A DNA stretch of 64,000 bases from NCBI RefSeq assembly GCF_028993635.1, contig NZ_CP118631.1, positions 620,001 through 684,000 on the forward strand, in the 5' to 3' direction. Shown one piece after another: positions 1 through 8,619 of the stretch. The DNA is from Mucilaginibacter sp. SJ. Its GTDB lineage: Bacteria; Bacteroidota; Bacteroidia; Sphingobacteriales; Sphingobacteriaceae. The notes beneath the pieces were generated by a model. The model searched no databases, was not told the origin of the DNA, and saw only the letters and a list, made by a program, of their open reading frames with translations. A program made the translations under genes and the position numbers. Position 1 is the first letter of the stretch. The number at the start of each line of letters is the position of its first letter.

Positions 1-1282
1 TGCCTATAATTCGGCTAATATTTTGATTTAAAACCAGTTGATTTTGAGCAACTTCCGATTCTTTTATAAGATTTCGGATTTCGTTGTCAGATTTATTTAT
101 GTTGATTTGTAAGCCGTCAATTTTTTCGTCGATTTCCTTAACGAACCCGTTCATAGCCGGCTTGTGGTTTTTAACTACCTTTCTTTCACGTCTTAGTTCG
201 ACAATGGAGTTTTCGATCATTTTTGAAATTTCATTCGGCTCCTTAAAATCTGAGCTACATACAGGGCATTTTTCCTCGGTATGCTGAAAAAATTTACTTA
301 AATCAAGTTTTGATAGTTGCTTTTCAACGACTTTATCATAATCGTCCGTTGTAGAATTCATTTGGATTGCTGCAGTTTTTTTGCGCCTGAGAATGTTAAG
401 TTCCGCCAGTTGATTGGATTTAATAATCTGCAGAGATTTTAAAACGTCATCATTTTCAAAGTTAACTGCGCTGTATTCCCATTTGGTTAATCTTTCAAGG
501 ATATCAATTAAGGTATCTTTATTTGCAGACACAACAGAATCATCCATTTGGAATAAACCTACCTGAGATGCTTCCGCCAGCAAGGATCTGCACTTCTCTA
601 AAACATCGATTTGGTGTTGTTCAAATAATATTTGCTTTCTTTCCTCGCTTTCAATACCCTTTTTCAGCCCCCGCAACCTTCGCATAGCTTCAAGTTCCTT
701 TAAATCTATGGCACCCAGAAAATATGGCAGTGAATCAATGATACGTTTAGAAGCATTTTGATCGTCTAAACCATACATTAAAGTGGTATCACTATCAATG
801 ACCTTTTTATCCAGGTAAATGAATGGTGTGATTTGTCTTATTGAAATCTTATTAACGCTTAATACATTATCACTTTCATTAACTACTGTGAACCCAAATA
901 AATTTTCTAACAGTGCTTTAATCTCTTCAATATTACCTCTACCATTTAAATCATTAGCGGAAATTGGAACATCAACATCTGCACCATATTCGAAGTACAT
1001 ATTTCCTGATGCTTTTCCAGATTTCGATATTTCTCTACCTATAACAAACTCCGTAGTTCCGTCAGACCATTTCGTTGCAATATGTGTAACACGCGCCGAT
1101 ACAAATGCCGGAATGTTGTTTGTAGAGGACCCAAGGCAGTAGTCAATTGCAGTTATGACCGCTGATTTTCCAGTATTGGACGCACCTGTTATGATGGTCA
1201 CGTCATTTACGTTGAACTCTATTGTCCTATGCAAGTTATTCTTACTATAAAAAATTAAGTGGCTAATATTCCATCTGTTCAT
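1..1282 (-). CDS. ABC-3C system ATPase (DUF3732-like, SMC/RecN-type), partial, runs off the window
   Basis: Open from an ATG at 1282 to the window edge (about 427 codons), so the C-terminus is missing. The N-terminus reads MNRWNISHLIFYS, followed by a Walker A loop (GASNTGKS, residues about 33-40) and the IDYCLGSS signature typical of DUF3732 ATPases. A long charged coiled-coil follows, with a CPVC zinc-hook-like motif near residue 340, as in Rad50/SMC-type ABC ATPases. The ATG overlaps the stop of the upstream gene by 4 bp (ATGA), indicating translational coupling. Known for the family: this ATPase is the sensor/motor part of ABC three-component (Lamassu-like) conflict systems. Walker B and the signature motif lie outside the window, so activity cannot be confirmed. 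Confidence 0.88.
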   Translation of the reverse strand, partial: MNRWNISHLIFYSKNNLHRTIEFNVNDVTIITGASNTGKSAVITAIDYCLGSSTNNIPAFVSARVTHIATKWSDGTTEFVIGREISKSGKASGNMYFEYGADVDVPISANDLNGRGNIEEIKALLENLFGFTVVNESDNVLSVNKISIRQITPFIYLDKKVIDSDTTLMYGLDDQNASKRIIDSLPYFLGAIDLKELEAMRRLRGLKKGIESEERKQILFEQHQIDVLEKCRSLLAEASQVGLFQMDDSVVSANKDTLIDILERLTKWEYSAVNFENDDVLKSLQIIKSNQLAELNILRRKKTAAIQMNSTTDDYDKVVEKQLSKLDLSKFFQHTEEKCPVCSSDFKEPNEISKMIENSIVELRRERKVVKNHKPAMNGFVKEIDEKIDGLQININKSDNEIRNLIKESEVAQNQLVLNQNISRIIG

Positions 1283-1755
1283 ATTTCCAATCCTAAGTGG
1301 TTAAATATGGTTTTAGTTGATTTAATTTGGCCGATCCAACTACCGAGCCTTTTTGCATTCTTAAAATGTCGTGCAATCGATGAAGAACCATAAATGTTTC
1401 CGATATTATCAGAGTGTGCAACCAGGTTACTGTAACTGTCAAAGCCGATTATCTTTTTGGCTATACCGTAAGCCATGGCGGGCTGTATGTATTCGATCGA
1501 ATCATTGATCCGAGTATTCAATCCTATAAGGATTTGCGGATTCTGTTTAATCCATGAATAAAATCCGGTTTTAATATTGGTTCCATCAAAAGTAGACTCT
1601 AAATCGCCTGATAGAATGATTGGTATTGGTAACACCAATAACGAAAATGGCAACCCACTTCCGGCCTCCTCAGTATATCCTTCCAAATAGCCAAGCAGCA
1701 CCAATGATAAAAAAGCGGGGTTCGTTGCTGCAAATACGTCAATGCTTTTATTCAT
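1279..1755 (-). CDS. ABC-3C system middle component
   Basis: A 158-residue protein matching the small middle component of ABC three-component systems: an N-terminal NPAFLSLVLLGYLEGY helix, a LPFSLLVLPIPIIL segment and a C-terminal region rich in basic residues. It has no catalytic motif; in the family it is thought to bridge ATPase and effector. It overlaps the effector stop by 8 bp upstream and the ATPase start by 4 bp downstream, so the three genes form one tightly coupled operon. Assignment rests on pattern similarity plus gene order. Confidence 0.82.
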   Translation of the reverse strand: MNKSIDVFAATNPAFLSLVLLGYLEGYTEEAGSGLPFSLLVLPIPIILSGDLESTFDGTNIKTGFYSWIKQNPQILIGLNTRINDSIEYIQPAMAYGIAKKIIGFDSYSNLVAHSDNIGNIYGSSSIARHFKNAKRLGSWIGQIKSTKTIFNHLGLEI

Positions 1756-2989
1756 CAGTTAGATCAGTTATCAAAGTTAAAAAATCACAGTGCCAACCAA
1801 CTTTCCTATTTGATGACAGCATTTGGTAACTTCCTCTAATTAGGTCCGGGTTGTCATAAGTTTTTGAAATTTTTCCGACCTGTTGATGAGCAGTATTGTG
1901 TGTCCAATCCAAAAGTAGACGACCTTCTTCTTTAATCTGATCATCAGAAAAATTACTTTTATTATCGACGATCTCTCCAAATTTATATGACCATTCTTGA
2001 ATTAAAGACTCATCGTATTTTTCCAACTTTTTAGCAGCTGTTAAATTATCCTCGATCCATTTCTCACGTTGTATCCTGGCTCGGATTGCCGTTTGATATG
2101 ACCTAATGATTTGAGTTTTTGATGCATCAATTATCTCAAGTTGCATTTTTTGGATGGGATGTGGACTTGTAATTGCTGGAATTTCCAAATCCGGGAGGTC
2201 GTCAGTAAAGCCATCTGTAAATAATTCAGCGGTTTTTCTACTAATGAACTCTTGAAGTTCCGACATGTATATACATTCGTGACGTTCACCCGTAAGCGAC
2301 TGAACTGCTTGTCTATCCCACCATTCTAAAATTCTCTCTGCTAACGGGAGTTGAATATTGTGATCAGTTGTTGGCCTTATTCTTTCTACTACTATAGCAC
2401 TGGCTTCGGAAACAGTAAAAGAATCGGTTTGCATTCGAATATTTTTCAACAAGGCTTTTAAGGTCGGTTTTGAAAGTTTCAACAATGCTTCGCAACCTTT
2501 GGACTTTTTCGAATATGGTAGAGCAATTTCTTTTTCGCCGTTGGATAAGCGGATAATATTTTCGGCCTCCACCTTTTTCCGTTCAACAACAACCCGCTTG
2601 GCTTCCATCATTAGGGCATTTTCAAGTTTGTCGCGAGGTGCTTTTTCGTCAAGTAAAACTGTTAAATCACTGTTTGGGTCTAAAGACGAAACGGTTGACA
2701 GTGTAAAAATCCCGTCGTTCGCATCATTGGATATCAAAAAATCGCACCAAACTTTAAGAGTTTTCCATAATTCATCACTTTTTATAGAAATGGTAGTATT
2801 TTCTTGAATAGAGTGCTTTAATTGATGTAATTCACGTTTAACCCCATCATTTAAATACACATCGTCAAGAGTTTCAATACTAACAAAGGCTCCGGGATTT
2901 TTGGAATCAAATAATGTGACAAGCGCATAAATAGCTTGATAGTAATAACCCAGAGCGGGGCCGACAGCCTGATGTCCAGCATTTGTCAT
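1748..2989 (-). CDS. ABC-3C system effector, predicted Cap4/DUF4297-type nuclease domain
   Basis: First gene of the operon. The ORF is open to 3043, but I prefer the ATG at 2989 (MTNAGHQAVG), because the conserved family start is the G-x-x-L-G-Y-Y-Y-Q helix just after it; this gives about 413 residues. The N-terminal 80 residues show the pattern of restriction-like nucleases of Cap4/DUF4297 type: GYYYQ helix, then VSIETLDD (acidic residues) and LHQLKHS (the K of an E/QxK motif). The remaining 300 residues are a helical region expected to contact the other components. Inference: ATPase sensing of abnormal DNA releases the nuclease. The exact nuclease subfamily is less certain than the system assignment. 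Confidence 0.78.
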   Translation of the reverse strand: MTNAGHQAVGPALGYYYQAIYALVTLFDSKNPGAFVSIETLDDVYLNDGVKRELHQLKHSIQENTTISIKSDELWKTLKVWCDFLISNDANDGIFTLSTVSSLDPNSDLTVLLDEKAPRDKLENALMMEAKRVVVERKKVEAENIIRLSNGEKEIALPYSKKSKGCEALLKLSKPTLKALLKNIRMQTDSFTVSEASAIVVERIRPTTDHNIQLPLAERILEWWDRQAVQSLTGERHECIYMSELQEFISRKTAELFTDGFTDDLPDLEIPAITSPHPIQKMQLEIIDASKTQIIRSYQTAIRARIQREKWIEDNLTAAKKLEKYDESLIQEWSYKFGEIVDNKSNFSDDQIKEEGRLLLDWTHNTAHQQVGKISKTYDNPDLIRGSYQMLSSNRKVGWHCDFLTLITDLTDE

Positions 2990-3257
2990 ATCATTAATTG
3001 CGATTAAATGTGGTTTAGATGAATAAGAATTACAAATTATCAATATTAAACTAAATTAAAAAAATATACTTATTATCTGGTAAAAATACTCCTGCCCCAG
3101 ATGTAGCCAACTTTAAATGACAATATAAGACTACCCGTTTCGCCTAAAAGATCGGCTATCAATCACCCATTAAAACCAAGCAAGAATTTATTCCCAAAAG
3201 GTCAATTATATTGCTAAGGATGTTAGCGTTGATTATATTTATGGTTTCAAATATTTC

Positions 3258-5045
3258 ATGGATATCAGACGTACAATTGAGGATGTCATCGACATTGAGA
3301 ATGGTTTAGAGGTCAGTGCAAGCGAATTTTTCCGAAAACCATTTGACGTTTTGATCCAGGCCCGGGAAGAACAAGAATTAGCGAATAGCGGAAAACGTGA
3401 AAAATGGCTGGTATGCGCGACCTGTGGAGAGAATATTCGTATCCTCGGCGGTAAAAGGGAGGATCAGCCCATGCGTGCGGGAAAGAATTTTCATTTTGCA
3501 CATCTGCATAACAGTAAGGACTGCCCGATCAAAACGGATTCTAAATACAGTAAAGATGATATTAACAGGATGCGGTACCGTGGTATCGCGGAGGGTAAAC
3601 CGCATATCGAATTAAAGGAAAAGCTTTATCAGGGGCTAAATCTTAATGCCATCCATAAAGGTCAGGTGAGCCATTTGCAGTTAGAACGGGTCATTCGCAG
3701 CCTTGATGAGTTCGAGTGGCGCAAACCGGATATCAATTTGATGTTCAACGGCCGAAGACTCGCGGTAGAATTACAACTATCTACCACCTGGTTGGATGTG
3801 ATCGTTGGCCGCCAGGCCTTTTACCGTCAAGAGGGTATTTTTATCTTATGGGTCTTCAATGAGTTCGACTATAAGGACAACTCCAGGAAACTGGCGTTTT
3901 CGGATATTATTTACACCAATAATTACAATGCCTTTATTTTCGATGAGGAGGCCAGGGCGGCGACCGTATTAAGGAAGGACCTGGTACTTAAGTGTTATTT
4001 CCAGCACCACTATGCCGTTGAGGATACCGTTTATAGCAGATGGGAGCATGAACTTGTATCGCTTGACCAGTTGACGTTGGATACGAATACGATGAAGCTT
4101 TATTACCGGGATATAGCCAATGAAAAATTTAAGGCCTCCGAATCCGTTAGGAAATTCAAGGCCAAAAAGCAACAGGAGATCGATGAACGGCGGCGTGAAC
4201 GCAACAGACTTCGCAGGGTGCGATCAGGATACCAGGATGACCATAAGGAGATCAGGGGTAACATGACCCTTGTCGACAAGGAGATCGAAAAACTTAACAG
4301 GGAGATCGGCGACCGCCAAAGATCGCTCAATAAGGCCCAAAGCGAGCTTTTCAATATAGAAGTAACTGTACAGGGGATCGCAGAAAAACTCGATGGCTAT
4401 TGGGTGGCACTACCAAAGCCAGCAGAACAACTAAAAAGGGAACGGAAAGCTGAGCAAAAGCAATTGAACGATGCGATCAAATCACTGGAAGAACGGCAAA
4501 AAAAACATATTGCAAAGGACACCTACTACCGCAAAGGCCGGGTGAAAAGAGTGGACGGGAAAGAATACCATGTACTTGACCGTACGGATAGCTGGGATTA
4601 TATCATCAGTAACCCGGATAAAATATTGGCGTATCCTAATGACCAGGCCAATAATTTGTTCGCCTCCCCGGTTTTACAACCGTTGAACAGCCATAAGATC
4701 ATGCAAATGCGACACGATCAAAAGGTGGAATTTGTGATCGATCTTTCCAATGAGTTTGCCGAGAATACATTGACGCTGGAAAGCATCCAGAAGGAAATAA
4801 AACAGAGATCAGAGGAAAAAGCGAATTTTGAAAAGCTCCTTCCAGAACAATTCAGGAAAGTGCTATTGGAAGAATATAATAAAAGTGTTACTGGCTTAGA
4901 GGTAGAATTGACAGGTCTACAAAACCAGCTTGAAACAAAACGGACCGAAAAAGAGCAAATGGAAAAAAGAGCGGATGAGATCTTTTACGAGATCATTGAA
5001 CTCGATTATCTTGACGATTGGGAAGAGGAGGACAGGTATCACTAA
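3258..5045 (+). CDS. CoiA-like nuclease with long coiled coil (DUF6035-like)
   Basis: 595 residues. Residues about 45-95 contain a zinc-ribbon-like arrangement (CATCGENIRI...FHFAHLHNSKDC) of the kind found at the N-terminus of CoiA-family proteins. Residues about 155-200 hold the nuclease core pattern: KPDINLMF then VELQLS (PD...ExQ). The C-terminal half (about 280-595) is strongly charged coiled coil. CoiA-like nucleases are linked to DNA uptake, but the DUF6035 group is usually found in accessory DNA. It lies 214 bp upstream-divergent from the ABC-3C operon and 27 bp before the DUF4238 gene, so the latter two may be co-transcribed. Cellular role is inference. Confidence 0.7.
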   Translation: MDIRRTIEDVIDIENGLEVSASEFFRKPFDVLIQAREEQELANSGKREKWLVCATCGENIRILGGKREDQPMRAGKNFHFAHLHNSKDCPIKTDSKYSKDDINRMRYRGIAEGKPHIELKEKLYQGLNLNAIHKGQVSHLQLERVIRSLDEFEWRKPDINLMFNGRRLAVELQLSTTWLDVIVGRQAFYRQEGIFILWVFNEFDYKDNSRKLAFSDIIYTNNYNAFIFDEEARAATVLRKDLVLKCYFQHHYAVEDTVYSRWEHELVSLDQLTLDTNTMKLYYRDIANEKFKASESVRKFKAKKQQEIDERRRERNRLRRVRSGYQDDHKEIRGNMTLVDKEIEKLNREIGDRQRSLNKAQSELFNIEVTVQGIAEKLDGYWVALPKPAEQLKRERKAEQKQLNDAIKSLEERQKKHIAKDTYYRKGRVKRVDGKEYHVLDRTDSWDYIISNPDKILAYPNDQANNLFASPVLQPLNSHKIMQMRHDQKVEFVIDLSNEFAENTLTLESIQKEIKQRSEEKANFEKLLPEQFRKVLLEEYNKSVTGLEVELTGLQNQLETKRTEKEQMEKRADEIFYEIIELDYLDDWEEEDRYH

Positions 5046-5072
5046 ATCTGAGTCGTACCAAGCAAATTCAAT

Positions 5073-5942
5073 ATGGCTAAGCATCATTACCTACCAAAAT
5101 TTTATCTGAAGGCCTTTACCAATGACGACGGAAAGTTTTTTATCTGGTCAGTTAAAGACAGCAAGTTCAAAGGGAACGGAAAGTTCTTTTCCCCATCCAG
5201 TCATTTCTTTCTACCGGATGATAACATTGTCCGAACCGACGGCATGCCGGATGACTACCTTGAAACAATTTATAGCGGAAACGAAAGCCGTTATGCGCGA
5301 ATATTAGAAAAGATCCGTGCGGTCGATCAAGGATTTGGTTTAGACAACCAAGATGTTCTGTGGCTGAACTATTTCGCGGGCGAAACGTTTTGGCGGGTGC
5401 CGGCTCAGCGGCCTGTCATCAGTAAGACTACCGGCATGAACCGATTGAACGAACTTGGAGTCGCCGTCATAGACAGAAAAACACATCAGCAGGTCGACCC
5501 GGCACAATTTGCAAAATGGGTGGAATCTGATCGGGGCTATTTCCAGCGGCTGCGGAACGTTTTACCAGCAACGAATTATTGGAACCTGTTGGATTGTAAC
5601 TGGCCCTGTACAGTTAAAACGTTTACCGACCCATTCCCCGCGATCTGCAGTGATAACCCTGTGATCTTGCGTCATCCTGACAAGGCGGACCCCTTCCTGG
5701 ACGATCTGATCTTCCCATTAGGCCCCAACAAGGTGTTTTTCAGGATCAAGGATATGAGGGACGTGTTTTCTCCAAACATTAAGTTTTACATCGATATGCT
5801 TATGGTACTTCAGGCTAAAGAGTACGTTTGTTGCATCGACAAAGATCATATTCAAAGGTTGATCGCTTTTTATGAGCAAAACTTTGAATCCATTGAGGGG
5901 GTAATAGATTTTGTTTTTACCCATTTGACGACCTCTTCATAA
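5073..5942 (+). CDS. DUF4238 domain protein
   Basis: 289 residues beginning MAKHHYLPKFYLKAFTND, the hallmark start of the DUF4238 family (conserved HH/Y-L-P-x-F-Y-L). Family members have no established function and often occur singly next to mobile or defence genes. Other visible conserved points are the WLNYFAGETFWRVP block (about residue 95) and ICSDNPVIL (about residue 190), common to the family. Starts 27 bp after the CoiA-like gene on the same strand. The 355 bp after it carry no convincing gene before the hydrolase promoter. Confidence 0.8.
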   Translation: MAKHHYLPKFYLKAFTNDDGKFFIWSVKDSKFKGNGKFFSPSSHFFLPDDNIVRTDGMPDDYLETIYSGNESRYARILEKIRAVDQGFGLDNQDVLWLNYFAGETFWRVPAQRPVISKTTGMNRLNELGVAVIDRKTHQQVDPAQFAKWVESDRGYFQRLRNVLPATNYWNLLDCNWPCTVKTFTDPFPAICSDNPVILRHPDKADPFLDDLIFPLGPNKVFFRIKDMRDVFSPNIKFYIDMLMVLQAKEYVCCIDKDHIQRLIAFYEQNFESIEGVIDFVFTHLTTSS

Positions 5943-6214
5943 CTGAAACATTGGATGTGCAATCCATATTTGATGTTCATTTACGCCTATTTAAACACCA
6001 CTTTTATTCAGGAGATACAGGATTTTCTCAACACACGACAGTTAGAGAAACCGAGCTTACTTAATGCTAAAAAAGCGGGCGGCATTATTATAAAAAATAT
6101 CGTCCTTCTGTTTTGGATCATTACCGGGGACTATTTAGCACTTGCTTTCAATTTCAATGCATAACCTTTAAAAAACAATTGGATTCCATGTAGGACAAAG
6201 CTGAGCGGTTATTT
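5943..6214. other. intergenic stretch, no convincing gene
   Basis: AT-rich spacer between the accessory segment and the stress region. A 69-codon + strand ORF (5955-6164) is present, but its composition is unremarkable, it has no recognisable domain and its start overlaps the spacer directly after the DUF4238 stop. I do not support it as a gene. The regulon promoter of the next gene begins at 6215. Confidence 0.5.
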
Positions 6215-6275
6215 GATATGGAAAGCGAATAGTTTGAATATCAAAGGAGCGACCGGGGCACACACTTTATTTTCG
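6215..6275 (+). promoter_or_regulatory. regulon promoter, site 1 (hydrolase 6298)
   Basis: Distal box GATATGGAAAG (6215-6225), 10 bp, proximal box GAATATCAAAG (6236-6246), 21 bp, then TATTTTCG (6268-6275) at the position of the -7 box. The ATG is 22 nt further. Same geometry as eleven other sites in the window; this -7 box is one of the weaker ones. Confidence 0.8.
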
Positions 6276-6297
6276 GGAAGAACAATCCGCAACACTT

Positions 6298-7128
6298 ATG
6301 AAATATACAGGCGCGTCGTTATGGAACTACCAGAACATGAATTTTCGCGAAAGATCTTGGGTGCCCAAAGAGCCGAGGGCGGTCATCGTACTCATTCATG
6401 GCATCGGTGAACATACCGGCAGATACGCCGGAACGGCCGCCTTTTTCAACGGGCATGGTTTAGCGGTGACCGGCTTTGACCTATACGGACATGGTGAAAG
6501 TCCGGGTAAACGAGGCGGGACACTGGGTATGGAAAATACCCTGGCACAATTGCAGAGTTTTGTCCACATGACCACTATCGAATTTAAACTTCCGGTGGTC
6601 ATTTATGGCCACAGCATGGGTGGCGGTTTGCTCGCGGCCTTATTATTAAGGCGAAGGCCACCTGCCATGGCGGCGATCCTCAGCGCACCAGGGCTGCGGA
6701 TCACCAACACCCCGCCAGTCAAAAAAGCCCTACTGCGTGTATTGGACAAGGTTATACCCAATATGCAGATCAGCCAGGGCTTTGATGCCAGCAAGTTGAC
6801 AAAAGATACCGTAGAACTTGAACGTTATACCCGGGATAAACTCAATCATGGATTCGCAACGGTCAGGCTTGCCCATGAAATGATCAGCAGCGGGGAATGG
6901 TGCATCGAACATGCCGATCAGCTCCATATTCCCTTATTGATCATGCACGGTACAGCAGATGCCTTTACAGACATCGAAGGGTCCAGACAATTCAATGGCA
7001 AAGCGCCCCGGGCACTTGCCTATATGCTGGAATGGCCGGGTGCTTACCACGAATTACATAACGAACCGGAACGGGAGGAAATACTCGGTGCAGCGGTAAA
7101 CTGGCTGGAAGCCATATGGCCTGACTGA
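6298..7128 (+). CDS. alpha/beta hydrolase, monoacylglycerol-lipase-like (Hydrolase_4)
   Basis: 276 residues with the full catalytic set of the family: oxyanion segment LIHGIGEH (about 33-40), nucleophile elbow GHSMGGG (about 103), acid in MHGTADAFTD (about 219) and histidine in GAYHELHNEP (about 248). The arrangement matches monoacylglycerol lipases and related lysophospholipases acting on membrane-lipid fragments. No signal peptide, so cytosolic or membrane-associated. ATG at 6298 is chosen because it lies 22 nt after the -7 box of a regulon promoter. It converges on the response-regulator gene with a 7-bp gap. Confidence 0.88.
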   Translation: MKYTGASLWNYQNMNFRERSWVPKEPRAVIVLIHGIGEHTGRYAGTAAFFNGHGLAVTGFDLYGHGESPGKRGGTLGMENTLAQLQSFVHMTTIEFKLPVVIYGHSMGGGLLAALLLRRRPPAMAAILSAPGLRITNTPPVKKALLRVLDKVIPNMQISQGFDASKLTKDTVELERYTRDKLNHGFATVRLAHEMISSGEWCIEHADQLHIPLLIMHGTADAFTDIEGSRQFNGKAPRALAYMLEWPGAYHELHNEPEREEILGAAVNWLEAIWPD

Positions 7129-7135
7129 TCCCGTC

Positions 7136-7540
7136 TCAGACCGCTTTGTTGATCCTGTTCATCCTGCCGGTCAGGTCACTGACCATATTTAAGAATGCCA
7201 TCAGATCGAATGGTTTGCGGAGAAAACCGTCACAACGGTGCTGGTAAGTACTGCAGCCCGAGCAGGCATCTATACTGGCAAGAATGACCGGGGTGCCCGA
7301 AAGCTGCGCGTGTGATTTGATGTTTTTGCAAAGTACCCCACCATGAATATCCGGTAAGCGGGTATCGATGATGAACAGGTCCGGCTGCCAGAACTCCGCT
7401 GTTGCGATCACGGCGTTGCCGATACCGTAGGCCGCCACCTGGTAATGTTCATCGTTAAGAATATCATAGAGCAATTCACGCAATACCGGATCACGTTCAG
7501 CGACCATTATACGTAAAGGCATATGGCGGTATACATTCAT
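7136..7540 (-). CDS. stand-alone response-regulator receiver domain with a cysteine cluster
   Basis: 134 residues, a single CheY-like REC domain without output domain. Visible: acidic pair after RIMVAERD, phospho-acceptor Asp in LFIIDTRLPD (about 58), Ser in the ILASID position and Lys in LRKPFD. Between beta4 and beta5 lies an unusual CSGCSTYQHRC segment (CxxC plus a third Cys), not a normal REC feature; it could bind metal or respond to redox state (inference). It lies 142 bp downstream of the UspA gene on the same strand, with no regulon promoter of its own, so it is probably co-transcribed with UspA. Confidence 0.82.
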   Translation of the reverse strand: MNVYRHMPLRIMVAERDPVLRELLYDILNDEHYQVAAYGIGNAVIATAEFWQPDLFIIDTRLPDIHGGVLCKNIKSHAQLSGTPVILASIDACSGCSTYQHRCDGFLRKPFDLMAFLNMVSDLTGRMNRINKAV

Positions 7541-7682
7541 CGGAGGGGCTTATCAGATAGTGTGCGAGGTCCAATTAAGCGCGGGGTGATCAAGCATCAG
7601 GGATAGCAGCGGCATCCTTCGGAGAAGATACAGCGAATAGCCCGGCGGCCTGCCGGATGCCCGGAAACATTTTTCGGTCATT

Positions 7683-8525
7683 TTACTTCAGCAACATTAC
7701 AGGGCGGTCTGCATGCAGTGCAAAATCCTGTGTAACACTTTTGTGGAGCACCTGCTGAAAAAAGCCATGCTTACCCGGCAAGGCAAATATCATATCATGA
7801 TCTTCCTCATCGGCGTAATTCAATATCTCCCGGCTTATTTCGTGTTTGATACATTCCCGGAAGTGAAACTTGATGCGGTGCCCCTGCAAATGTCCGTAGA
7901 CCGTACGTATCTGTTCTTCATATTGTGAGGCAGCATCAGGAGAACCCGCGTGAAAAACATGGATATGGGCATCCTTCCATATCCGCGAGCGGAACAGGTC
8001 CTTAAAAGAAGACAATCGTTCGATATTATCAAACGAGGTCGGTATCATCAGTTTCTCCGGTTTTCGGTACCGTGCTTTGACCGGCACGAGCAATACCGGG
8101 ACCGTACTCAGTTTGGCCAGAGCGATCACTACGCCGCTCACTACATCCTCCGGCTCCCTGTTCTCTGGGTCGTTGCCGATCATCAGCAGATCAGGCCTTT
8201 CATTCGTTATCGTATCGCCAAGCGCATTTTCCATACTGCCATCGACCACCAGGGTACGTACCTTCACGGGCCGGGAAACCGAGCTTTTCAAAAGTTCAGC
8301 AAGCTGCTCGGCCCTTTCCTCGGCACTTTGCTGTACCGCCTGGATCTCGTTCGGGGTCATCAGCAACATATCAGCGGAAGGTAAAACGCGGGCAACACTG
8401 CCGATGTGAAAGGTTTTTAGCAAGATGATCTCTTCGACCAGAAAATCACCGTTCATACCGGCTGCAAAGGCGATGAGGTTATCGGAAATGGTCGAATGGT
8501 CGACCGGGATCAGGATCTTACGCAT
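7683..8525 (-). CDS. tandem universal stress protein (UspA family)
   Basis: 280 residues composed of two Usp domains. The first begins MRKILIPVDHST and ends with IGNDPEN...VVSGVVIALAKLSTVPVLLVP, resembling the ATP-binding G-x2-G-x9-S/T loop but without a perfect match. The second (from about 155, KLMIPTSFDN) ends LHKSVTQDFALHADRPVMLLK. Two-domain Usps are common in Sphingobacteriaceae. Transcribed from a regulon promoter whose -7 box is 25 nt upstream of the ATG. Likely cytosolic stress-adaptation protein; specific ligand unknown. Confidence 0.9.
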   Translation of the reverse strand: MRKILIPVDHSTISDNLIAFAAGMNGDFLVEEIILLKTFHIGSVARVLPSADMLLMTPNEIQAVQQSAEERAEQLAELLKSSVSRPVKVRTLVVDGSMENALGDTITNERPDLLMIGNDPENREPEDVVSGVVIALAKLSTVPVLLVPVKARYRKPEKLMIPTSFDNIERLSSFKDLFRSRIWKDAHIHVFHAGSPDAASQYEEQIRTVYGHLQGHRIKFHFRECIKHEISREILNYADEEDHDMIFALPGKHGFFQQVLHKSVTQDFALHADRPVMLLK

Positions 8526-8550
8526 ATCTATAAAGTTTATTGGACCTCTG

Positions 8551-8611
8551 CAAAATTATCCAAGCGACAGGGAAGCCACCTTTTAAAATCAACGGGAACC
8601 CTGCAAAAAAC
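8551..8611 (-). promoter_or_regulatory. regulon promoter, site 2 (uspA-like gene)
   Basis: Read on the minus strand: distal box GTTTTTTGCAG (8611-8601), 10 bp, proximal box GATTTTAAAAG (8590-8580), 21 bp, TAATTTTG (8558-8551), a perfect TAnnTTTG. The ATG at 8525 is 25 nt further. Confidence 0.9.
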
Positions 8612-8619
8612 AAATCAGG

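Noticed and set aside
2990..3043. 18-codon N-terminal extension of the ABC-3C effector
   Set aside because: The conserved family start is close to Met at 2989; the extension is unlike the family. Not fully excluded.
7950..8384. + strand ORFs over the UspA gene and similar long opposite-strand frames (e.g. 18186-18854, 25284-25637)
   Set aside because: Shadows of well-supported genes on the other strand; no independent promoter or domain.
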